NCBI RefSeq assembly: GCF_042434395.1
Contig: NZ_JBHLTP010000011.1
Coordinates: forward strand, 1 to 64,000
Source of the DNA: Pontibacillus salicampi
GTDB taxonomy: Bacteria > Bacillota > Bacilli > Bacillales > BH030062
Direction: 5' to 3'
Length of the DNA stretch: 64,000 bases
Notes under the pieces: generated by a model
What the model was told of the DNA's origin: nothing
What the model saw: only the letters and a program-made list of their open reading frames with translations
Databases searched by the model: none
Part shown: in pieces, positions 56,941 through 64,000 of the stretch
Layout: the number at the start of each line of letters is the position of its first letter
Numbering within the stretch: the first letter of the stretch is position 1
Position numbers and translations under genes: made by a program

Positions 56941-58473
56941 ATGCTTACGCTAACAGGCAGCGACTTGACAATGAACGATGTGTTCCGGGTTTGTTACGAA
57001 AAAGAATCTGTCCAAATAGCCCCCTCCTCCATGAAAAGGGTTAAACATAGCAGACAGGCGGTAGAGGCAATCGTTACCCGGCAAGAAACGGTGTATGGTA
57101 TTACAACTGGCTTCGGCAAATTCAGTGACGTCAAAATTCAGGAAAGGGATGTACATGATCTTCAGCACCATTTGATTCGCTCCCACGCATGTGGTGTTGG
57201 AGATCCTTTTGATGAAAAGGTGTCTAGAGCAATGGTATTGCTTCGTTTAAATGCACTATTGAAGGGTTACTCAGGAGTTAGGGATGACGTTATAAATCAG
57301 CTTGTCCTTCTCATCAATCAGCAAATCCATCCAGTCATTCCACAGCAAGGCTCTCTTGGTGCATCTGGCGACTTAGCTCCGTTATCCCACCTTGCTTTAG
57401 TGCTTATTGGAGAAGGAAAAGTTATGTATCACAATGAACTATACACAACAGAGAAAGTTTTTCAAAAGGAAGGTATTACACCAATTCGTTTACAGGCTAA
57501 AGAAGGGCTGGCTCTTATAAATGGTACTCAAGCCATGACAGCTCAAGGTATTATTAATTATATTGAAGCGGAGAAACTAGCTCTTCAAGCTGACTGGATT
57601 GCCTCTTTAACTCTTGAAGGATTAAACGGAATAATAGACGCCTTTCACCCCTCGATTCATAAAGCGAGAGGCTATCAAGAACAGATTGATGTTGCGGCTA
57701 GAATACGAACGATACTATCAGACAGCAAGCTGACTACAAGCCAAGGAGAGCTTCGTGTTCAGGATGCCTATTCCCTTAGGTGCATACCACAGGTTCATGG
57801 CGCATCCTGGCAGTCACTCGCTTATGTAAAAGACAAACTAACCATTGAGGCTAACGCAGCAACAGATAACCCATTAATTTTTAATGATGGATCCCTAGTG
57901 GTGTCTGGCGGTAACTTTCATGGGCAGCCTATTGCCCTTGCGATGGACTTCATGAAAATAGCGATTGCAGAATTTGCGAGTATCTCCGAAAGACGAGTGG
58001 AGCGTCTCGTTAATCCGCAATTAAACGATTTACCCCCATTTTTAAGCGCAAAGCCTGGACTTCAGTCTGGTGCCATGATTATGCAATATGCTGCCGCTTC
58101 CCTTGTTTCCGAGAATAAGACATTTGCCCATCCTGCTAGTGTAGATTCCATTCCGTCTTCTGCTAATCAAGAAGACCATGTAAGCATGGGGACCATTGGA
58201 GCACGACATGCCTCATCCATTATCCAAAATACCAGGAACGTGCTTGCCATTGAATTTATTTGTGCTATGCAGGCTGTAGAGTACCGGGATAGGAATAAGA
58301 TGAGCTCTGCTACTAAATCTTTATATGACCGAGGCAGACAAATGGTCCCATCCATTACAGAGGACCGTATATTCTCAACCGATATAGAAACTGTGTCTAA
58401 TTGGATGAAAGACAATGATTTCCCTTGGGATGTGTACAGGACACATCCAACCATGTATGAAGGAGGAATATAA
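56941..58473 (+). CDS. hutH: Histidine ammonia-lyase
   Basis: 510 residues from ATG 56941 (AAAGGAGA 8 nt ahead); a GTG six bases earlier is less likely. It converts L-histidine to urocanate and ammonia, the first step of histidine use. The electrophilic MIO cofactor forms from Ala141-Ser142-Gly143 in GSLGASGDLAPLSH. YGITTGFGKFSD near 52-63 carries the catalytic Tyr. NGTQAMTAQG, TDNPLIF and the QEDHVSMG motif follow in the expected order. First gene of hutHUIG; the leader terminator suggests inducible antitermination. Confidence 0.97.
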   Translation: MLTLTGSDLTMNDVFRVCYEKESVQIAPSSMKRVKHSRQAVEAIVTRQETVYGITTGFGKFSDVKIQERDVHDLQHHLIRSHACGVGDPFDEKVSRAMVLLRLNALLKGYSGVRDDVINQLVLLINQQIHPVIPQQGSLGASGDLAPLSHLALVLIGEGKVMYHNELYTTEKVFQKEGITPIRLQAKEGLALINGTQAMTAQGIINYIEAEKLALQADWIASLTLEGLNGIIDAFHPSIHKARGYQEQIDVAARIRTILSDSKLTTSQGELRVQDAYSLRCIPQVHGASWQSLAYVKDKLTIEANAATDNPLIFNDGSLVVSGGNFHGQPIALAMDFMKIAIAEFASISERRVERLVNPQLNDLPPFLSAKPGLQSGAMIMQYAAASLVSENKTFAHPASVDSIPSSANQEDHVSMGTIGARHASSIIQNTRNVLAIEFICAMQAVEYRDRNKMSSATKSLYDRGRQMVPSITEDRIFSTDIETVSNWMKDNDFPWDVYRTHPTMYEGGI

Positions 58474-58474
58474 T

Positions 58475-60130
58475 ATGCATCATTCAAAAACCATTCAGGC
58501 TAAAAAAGGATTAGAGCTCGAGTGTAAGGGATGGGAGCAGGAAGCCGTTTTACGTATGCTGTATAATAACTTAGACCCAGAGGTAGCTGAAAAGCCAGAG
58601 GAGCTTGTTGTGTATGGCGGCATTGGAAAAGCAGCAAGGAACTGGGAGGCATTTCAAGCCATTGAAAATACATTACGCCGCTTAGAAGCAGACGAAACTA
58701 TGGTGATTCAATCCGGCAAGCCAGTAGCTGTTTTTAAAACACACCGGGCAGCCCCACGTGTATTGTTATCTAATTCTGTGCTTGTTCCAAAATGGGCTAC
58801 ATGGGAGCACTTTCATGAACTAGACAGGAAAGGGTTAATGATGTATGGACAAATGACAGCAGGCAGTTGGATTTACATTGGAACCCAAGGTATTCTGCAA
58901 GGAACGTATGAAACATTTGCATCGGTTGCCAGGAAGCATTTTAATGGAAGTCTCAAAAGCACCATTACATTGACTGCCGGGCTTGGCGGCATGGGTGGCG
59001 CCCAACCGTTAGCTGTTACCATGAATGAAGGCGTTATCATAGCGGTGGAGGTAGATCGTTCTAGAATAGAGAAACGCTTAAAAACAAAGTACCTAGACAA
59101 GATGACAGAATCATTAGAGGAAGCATTACAGTGGGCTTTGGAAGCTAAGAAAGCAGGTAAACCTTTATCCGTGGGCTTACTTGGTAATGCCGCTGATATA
59201 CACCACCAAATTCTACAAACCGGAATTCCAATAGATATTGTCACGGATCAAACATCTGCTCACGATCCACTACACGGGTATATTCCAATAGGCTACTCGT
59301 TAGAGGAAGCAGAAGCGTTACGAAAAGAACATCCAACCAAATATACCGCCAAATCCAGTGCCTCCATGGCTCACCACGTTACTGCCATGCTATCATTCCA
59401 AAAATCCGGCTCTATTGTTTTTGATTACGGTAATAATATTCGACAGGTTGCTTTGGATGAAGGGGTTACAGATGCCTTTCATTTTCCAGGGTTTGTTCCA
59501 GCTTATATCCGCCCTCTTTTCTGTGAAGGAAAAGGTCCATTTCGTTGGGCAGCTCTATCAGGAGACCCACAGGATATATATCGAACCGACCAATTATTAA
59601 AGGAGCTTTTTCCTCATAATGAGCCGTTAATGCGATGGATTGAGATGGCTCAACAAAAAGTTAGCTTCCAAGGACTACCTTCTAGGATTTGTTGGCTCGG
59701 ATATGGGGAAAGAGTACAAATGGGAGTTGCAATTAATGAATTAGTTCGTACCGGAGAGCTAACAGCACCAATCGTTATCGGACGTGATCATTTAGATTGT
59801 GGGTCAGTTGCTTCACCAAATCGGGAGACAGAAGCCATGAGGGATGGAAGTGACGCTGTAGGAGATTGGGCTATATTAAACGCTCTTATCAACACAGCAG
59901 CAGGAGGTTCATGGATTTCCTTCCATCACGGTGGAGGTGTAGGAATGGGTTACTCTCTTCACGCAGGTATGGTCGTAGTGGCCGATGGAACAGACCTAGC
60001 GAAAGAGAGACTCGAGCGTGTGTTAACCACAGACCCTGGTATGGGGATCGTTAGACATGCAGATGCAGGTTATGAAAAAGCAATACAAATAGCGAAAGAA
60101 ACAAATGTAGATATACCAATGCTAGATTAG
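58475..60130 (+). CDS. hutU: Urocanate hydratase
   Basis: 551 residues from ATG 58475, whose AGGAGG site overlaps the hutH end; the longer frame is rejected. It hydrates urocanate to imidazolonepropionate using tightly bound NAD+. The NAD motif TAGLGGMGGAQPLA is at 167-180, TDQTSAHDP near 265, and the conserved Cys-containing RICWLGYGERVQMG near 405. The C-terminal FHHGGGVGMGYSLHAGMVV is a family signature. It begins 1 bp after hutH. Confidence 0.97.
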   Translation: MHHSKTIQAKKGLELECKGWEQEAVLRMLYNNLDPEVAEKPEELVVYGGIGKAARNWEAFQAIENTLRRLEADETMVIQSGKPVAVFKTHRAAPRVLLSNSVLVPKWATWEHFHELDRKGLMMYGQMTAGSWIYIGTQGILQGTYETFASVARKHFNGSLKSTITLTAGLGGMGGAQPLAVTMNEGVIIAVEVDRSRIEKRLKTKYLDKMTESLEEALQWALEAKKAGKPLSVGLLGNAADIHHQILQTGIPIDIVTDQTSAHDPLHGYIPIGYSLEEAEALRKEHPTKYTAKSSASMAHHVTAMLSFQKSGSIVFDYGNNIRQVALDEGVTDAFHFPGFVPAYIRPLFCEGKGPFRWAALSGDPQDIYRTDQLLKELFPHNEPLMRWIEMAQQKVSFQGLPSRICWLGYGERVQMGVAINELVRTGELTAPIVIGRDHLDCGSVASPNRETEAMRDGSDAVGDWAILNALINTAAGGSWISFHHGGGVGMGYSLHAGMVVVADGTDLAKERLERVLTTDPGMGIVRHADAGYEKAIQIAKETNVDIPMLD

Positions 60131-60153
60131 AATTCAGGAAAGGAGTGCATCTA

Positions 60154-61425
60154 GTGCATTACGACAAACTAATTATCAACATCGGACAATTAATCCTTCC
60201 ACAGGCAGCTTCCACACCACTTAAAGGGGAAGCTATGAAGCAACTAAACGTAAAAGAAGATGCTGCTATTGCAATTCAAGACGGCAAGGTTGCTTGGATT
60301 GGCTCCAACACAGAAAAAGATAGCGTAAAAGCAGATGAAGTAATTGATGCCAGAGGACGTCTCGTTTCACCTGGGTTAGTAGATCCTCACACCCATCTCG
60401 TTCATGGTGGATCCCGTGAGAAAGAAATGTCTCTCAAACAGCAAGGAGTCCCTTATCTTGATATTTTAAAAAATGGGGGTGGAATCCTTGCAACTGTGGA
60501 GGCAACAAGGAGTGCTTCTGAGGATGAATTGTATCAAAAAGCAAGCTCCCACCTGGAAAGAATGGTTTCTCACGGTGTCACCACGCTGGAAGGAAAAAGT
60601 GGTTATGGGCTAGATACCGAAACGGAATTAAAGCAATTACGCGTCATGAAGCTGTTAAAAGAAACGTACCCTATTAATCTCGTCTCTACTTTCCTTGGAC
60701 CTCATGCTGTACCACCTTTTTTCAAAGGGAACGAAACAGCATTTCTCGATAGTATGATTCTCTTACTCGACACGATAAAGGAACAACAGCTTGCAGATTA
60801 TACGGATATATTTTGCGAAGAAGGAGTATTTACCATAGAGCAGGCACGCCGCTTCATGAAGGAATCCCGTGACCGAGGGTTTGGGGTCAAAATCCATGCC
60901 GATGAAATTGTTCCACTAGGCGGGACTGAGTTAGCTGTGGAAATGGAAGCCATTAGTGCCGACCATCTCGTTGCAGCAAGTAATGAGGGGATCCAGCAAT
61001 TGAGTGAATCAGACACAGTAGCAGTCTTATTGCCAGGGACAACTTTCTACCTTGGTAAAGATGAATATGCGCGCGCACGCGAAATGATAGAGCAAGGAGC
61101 TGCTGTTGCGCTTGCAACTGACTTCAACCCTGGCAGTAATGTAACGGAGAACCTACAATTAATTATGTCCTTTGCAGCCTTGAAGTTAAAGATGTCTCCA
61201 GAGGAAATATGGAATGCCGTTACTATTAATGCTGCTCATGCCATTGGAAAGGCCCAAGAAGCCGGTACTTTACAAGAAGGGGACGAAGCTGACCTAGTTA
61301 TATGGGAAGCCCCAAATTATCACTATATCCCCTATCACTATGGCGTTAACCATACCCACATCGTAATGAAATCTGGACAAATACTCTGGGAAAGGAAAGA
61401 AGGAAATGCCTTTTACCTATCTTAA
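60154..61425 (+). CDS. hutI: Imidazolonepropionase
   Basis: 423 residues from GTG 60154 (AAAGGAG 8 nt upstream); the frame's first GTG lies inside that site. An amidohydrolase that opens imidazolonepropionate to formiminoglutamate. The metal site begins VDPHTHLVHGGSREKE (~75-90), then LEGKSGYGLD, KIHADEI with the third metal His, ISADHL, and ALATDFNPGS with the catalytic Asp. It overlaps hutG by 20 bp. Confidence 0.95.
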   Translation: MHYDKLIINIGQLILPQAASTPLKGEAMKQLNVKEDAAIAIQDGKVAWIGSNTEKDSVKADEVIDARGRLVSPGLVDPHTHLVHGGSREKEMSLKQQGVPYLDILKNGGGILATVEATRSASEDELYQKASSHLERMVSHGVTTLEGKSGYGLDTETELKQLRVMKLLKETYPINLVSTFLGPHAVPPFFKGNETAFLDSMILLLDTIKEQQLADYTDIFCEEGVFTIEQARRFMKESRDRGFGVKIHADEIVPLGGTELAVEMEAISADHLVAASNEGIQQLSESDTVAVLLPGTTFYLGKDEYARAREMIEQGAAVALATDFNPGSNVTENLQLIMSFAALKLKMSPEEIWNAVTINAAHAIGKAQEAGTLQEGDEADLVIWEAPNYHYIPYHYGVNHTHIVMKSGQILWERKEGNAFYLS

Positions 61426-62344
61426 TCCCGGCAAGCCCACCACATTTAAAGACCGTCATGTAACAAAAGTTGCGGAAACCGTGCGTACGTATGAAGAAGG
61501 ATTAAAAGGAGAAGTAGGCTTAATTGGCCTGCCTTCTTCTAAATCCTCCATTTCCCTTTCAATGGCAGCCAATGCGCCTATCACTATTCGAACAGCTCTA
61601 CAATCATTCTCTACATACGAAGCAAGCACCCGCCGTGATTTTAAAGGAATGACAGTTTTGGATTTTGGGGATACACCCATTCATCCTACAAGTGTAGAGG
61701 AAACACTAGAACGACTACATGTTAGTGTCCTGGAAATGCTAGAGGAGGAAGCATGCGAGCGTTATGTCTTGCTTGGTGGTGATCACGGCGTCAGTTATCC
61801 AGCCATACATGCCTTCCAGAAAAAATACGGAACAGTTGGTGTGCTGCAATGGGATGCCCACCATGATGTCCGAAACCTAGAGGACGGTGGACGCACAAAT
61901 GGCACCCCTTTTCGAAGCTTAATAGACGGAGGGTTATTAGCAGGATCTCACCTAGTTCAAATAGGTATCCGCGATTATAGCAACGCTAAAGCCTATGACG
62001 ATTACTGCCAGAAAAATAATATTCACGTATATACAATGGACGATGTAGAAGAACAGGGAATTATCCCCCTCGTGCAGAAAGAGATCACTCGACTAGCAGA
62101 ACAAGTGGATATGATGTACTTATCCGTTGACATGGATGCTGTTGACCAAGCCCACGCACCCGGTTGTCCAGCCATTGGCCCCGGCGGCCTGACCAGTCGA
62201 GAATTACTAACCAGCGTCCGTATAGCGGCCAAACATCATAAAGTAAAAGCAATAGATATTGTCGAAGTAGACCCATCCAAGGATATGCGCGATATGACCA
62301 GCCGACTTGCCGCCCATACGATGATGCGCTTTATGTACAGGTAA
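61406..62344 (+). CDS. hutG: Formimidoylglutamase
   Basis: 312 residues, arginase/agmatinase fold with two Mn(II). Metal-site motifs are LLGGDHGVSYP (~124), QWDAHHDVR (~150) and YLSVDMDAVDQAHAP (~233), ending EVDPSKDMRDMT. It hydrolyses N-formimidoyl-glutamate to glutamate and formamide, so this operon uses the one-step end of the pathway as in B. subtilis. Its start lies within hutI. A terminator directly follows. Confidence 0.95.
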   Translation: MPFTYLNPGKPTTFKDRHVTKVAETVRTYEEGLKGEVGLIGLPSSKSSISLSMAANAPITIRTALQSFSTYEASTRRDFKGMTVLDFGDTPIHPTSVEETLERLHVSVLEMLEEEACERYVLLGGDHGVSYPAIHAFQKKYGTVGVLQWDAHHDVRNLEDGGRTNGTPFRSLIDGGLLAGSHLVQIGIRDYSNAKAYDDYCQKNNIHVYTMDDVEEQGIIPLVQKEITRLAEQVDMMYLSVDMDAVDQAHAPGCPAIGPGGLTSRELLTSVRIAAKHHKVKAIDIVEVDPSKDMRDMTSRLAAHTMMRFMYR

Positions 62345-62373
62345 CACTCCCACTGTAGGGAGTGTTTTTTTTG
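62343..62373 (+). terminator. Terminator of the hut operon
   Basis: ACACTCCC / GGGAGTGT with a 6-nt loop and eight T. Confidence 0.9.
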
Positions 62374-62436
62374 TGAAGGGCTCTCTGCTCCCCCTCACGG
62401 ATTGTCTCTCTTTACAAAAAATTCTGTAATATTAGC

Positions 62437-63750
62437 TCACTGCTGGTCTTCTTCCCTCCCCATAATCCGTTGACGGAAGCTCCTCCACCCTATTCCAATC
62501 AGACCGAGGAAGGCTGCTGCTACCCATACTCCGGGTCTTGTGCTCTCTTGCAATAGGGCACCGGTCAAGGCGAATAGAACCAGGATAAGGCCAATCCAGG
62601 TTTGAACCTTCTTCCAATTCCCTGCTTGAATAAGTGTTCGGAAGGCAAGCAAGATAAAAACCCAATTTAGCAATACCATTAAGCCTGCTGCTGTAGTAAT
62701 ATACTCATACACTTTTTCTGGCAGCAACAGAGCGATAATGATGGATAATCCCATACCCGAGGTAGTGAAGGCTATGGCGCTCATCGGAAAATCTCTTTTG
62801 CCTTTATGAGAAAAAACCTTAGGTGCATCTCCTGTTTCTGACAATGATACTAGCATCGTCGTAACGGCATAAAGAGCTGCAACCATAGTGGAGAAGCCTG
62901 CTATGATAAATACCCCGTTAAATAGATGAGAGAATAACGGGAGATTAAATGCTTCTAGAGCGGTTATAAATGGACTTTCATCCGGAGTAAAGCTCTTCCA
63001 TGGAGCAAGGAGCAATGCCCCTCCAATTGAGAGAACATACACAAGAGTCAGGAGGATAAGCATTAGCTTGCCAGCTTTAGGTGCATCATTTGTATCCTTT
63101 AACTCGGTTGCCATAAGCCCCATCATTTCAATTCCTCCAAAAGCATAAAAAGCGTACAAAAGCGATCCCCATGCACCCGTAATTCCTTTTGGGAGGAAGG
63201 ATTGCTCATTTAGCTGTGCACCCTCCCCACCAGATAACAAACCAAATATACCTAAGCATGCTAAAATAATAAACATGAGAATGGCCGCTGACTTTATTAC
63301 GGCAAATATATTTTCCATTTTTTCAAAAGTTTTGACCCCTGTAAAAATAACAATTAGACCTAAGACGGCAAAGACAAGGGTCAATATCCATAGTGGTATA
63401 TCTTTGAACCAGAATTTCATAAAGAGCCCAATAGCAGTTAGTTGGCTGCCGAGAATGAGCAATTCAGATGTCCAGTAAATCCACCCATTACAAAAACCAG
63501 CCCAATGACCAAATGCATTTTTACTATATGCTCGAAACGATCCCTTCTCTGGATGGTCCATCGTCATATGAGCTAGAGCCATATACACAATATATGTACC
63601 TATCCCCGCAATAAAAAAAGATGCAACGGCTATAGGTCCTCCTAGTTGTATGGCAATAGAGGAGCCTAGAAAATATCCTGTTCCAATCGTGCATCCCACT
63701 CCAATGAGAGAAAGCTGCCACCACTTTAGAGTCCCGATACGGTTACCCAT
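62437..63750 (-). CDS. APC-family amino-acid permease
   Basis: 437 residues from ATG 63750 (AAGGGGGA 7 nt ahead); upstream frame lacks homology. Twelve membrane spans. GTLKWWQLSLIGVGCTIGTG then YFLGSSIAI is the first unwound helix with the GxG substrate-binding motif. FGHWAGFCNGWIYWTSELL and the FYAFGGIEMMGLMATEL stretch in span 6 are typical of the AAT group. It converges on the hut operon and could import histidine, but nothing in the protein fixes the substrate. Confidence 0.82.
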   Translation of the reverse strand: MGNRIGTLKWWQLSLIGVGCTIGTGYFLGSSIAIQLGGPIAVASFFIAGIGTYIVYMALAHMTMDHPEKGSFRAYSKNAFGHWAGFCNGWIYWTSELLILGSQLTAIGLFMKFWFKDIPLWILTLVFAVLGLIVIFTGVKTFEKMENIFAVIKSAAILMFIILACLGIFGLLSGGEGAQLNEQSFLPKGITGAWGSLLYAFYAFGGIEMMGLMATELKDTNDAPKAGKLMLILLTLVYVLSIGGALLLAPWKSFTPDESPFITALEAFNLPLFSHLFNGVFIIAGFSTMVAALYAVTTMLVSLSETGDAPKVFSHKGKRDFPMSAIAFTTSGMGLSIIIALLLPEKVYEYITTAAGLMVLLNWVFILLAFRTLIQAGNWKKVQTWIGLILVLFALTGALLQESTRPGVWVAAAFLGLIGIGWRSFRQRIMGREEDQQ

Positions 63751-63806
63751 AAAAAAATCCCCCTTGTCCCCAATAGTTTCAGACAAAAGAGGATTTTTAT
63801 GCTTTT

Positions 63807-64000
63807 TTAGCTGATACGATGATTTTTGAATGTAATGACACCGGCTAATAGAATGATCACTGTACCTGTTACCAATTGAATAAGAAACACATCCTGTTTT
63901 ATCCAAATGGCTATATACCCCCAAATGAAAACAAGGGGAAACATTACATCCTTATGAACGATGTAAAAGACAAGGGCAATTAAACCACCTATGGAAAGCA
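63807..64000 (-). CDS. Membrane protein, C-terminal fragment (possibly TspO/MBR-like)
   Basis: 64 codons visible, running off the window edge and ending at TAA 63807-63809. Three hydrophobic segments: LSIGGLIALVFYIV, VMFPLVFIWGYIAIWI and a third near FLIQLVTGTVIILL. KxDVMFPLVFIWGYIAIWIK recalls the last helices of tryptophan-rich sensory (TspO) proteins, but the match is weak. It lies upstream of the amino-acid permease on the same strand. Confidence 0.5.
   Translation of the reverse strand, partial: LSIGGLIALVFYIVHKDVMFPLVFIWGYIAIWIKQDVFLIQLVTGTVIILLAGVITFKNHRIS

Noticed and set aside
1..64000. CRISPR arrays, rRNA, tRNA, prophage or conjugative modules, restriction or classic defence systems
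   Set aside because: None seen; direct repeats are limited to the target duplications, the znuA repeat and the dispersed palindromes.

Overview
The window reads as chromosome of a low-G+C, endospore-forming Bacillota, most likely a moderately halophilic Bacillaceae (Pontibacillus/Halobacillus/Virgibacillus type). The evidence is a GerA-family germinant receptor operon, Spo0M, a sigma-B-type promoter ahead of a YflT-like stress gene, strong AGGAGG ribosome sites, a thermolysin-type protease, a BCCT osmolyte transporter and an NhaC antiporter. The genus is an inference. I see no rRNA, tRNA, CRISPR array or phage module.

Layout. 1-0.9 kb: the 3' end of an IS3-family element and a 615-bp internally deleted IS1182-family derivative. 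0.9-3.7 kb: zinc block (zur, a Zur-box-like operator, His-repeat ZnuA) and an SDR gene. 4.4-7.8 kb: moeB-modA-modB and small genes. 8.1-12.3 kb: germinant receptor operon with a fourth small gene. 12.3-19.3 kb: spo0M, a hybrid kinase plus LytTR regulator, an MDR oxidoreductase, small genes. 19.4-23.1 kb: autoregulated PadR operon, TPP-riboswitch-controlled thiT, and an MFS gene behind an attenuator-like leader. 23.2-31.2 kb: M4 metalloprotease, AhpD-like protein, VOC/APH pair, PanE-like protein, and an NprR-like regulator with a previously unlisted 39-codon signalling-peptide gene. 31.5-39.6 kb: YflT, MerR, NhaC, a SwrC-like RND pump and a two-component system. 39.8-44.4 kb: ECF sigma/anti-sigma followed by an ABC exporter, and a secreted repeat protein. 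44.9-50.3 kb: DUF488, chemoreceptor, SDR, ornithine-cyclodeaminase-like and DUF1028 genes. 50.3-56.6 kb: second 615-bp IS derivative, BCCT transporter, Fur-box nitroreductase, two 3D-domain proteins around a short CtaG-like gene. 56.9-64 kb: hutHUIG with a leader terminator, an amino-acid permease and a truncated membrane gene.

Most notable. (1) Two colinear 615-bp IS1182-derived elements have each inserted into a palindromic (terminator-type) hairpin and duplicated the whole hairpin (29-bp and 27-bp target duplications). In one case this gave two convergent genes a terminator each. (2) A compact RRNPP quorum-sensing module (NprR-like receptor plus exported pro-peptide) lies 4.3 kb from a neutral protease gene. 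(3) Two leader attenuators have no obvious trans factor nearby, upstream of the MFS gene and of hutH.

Several start codons were moved downstream of the longest reading frame because a good ribosome-binding site sits there; this is stated in the entries. All family assignments come from recognition of sequence motifs by eye, with no database search.
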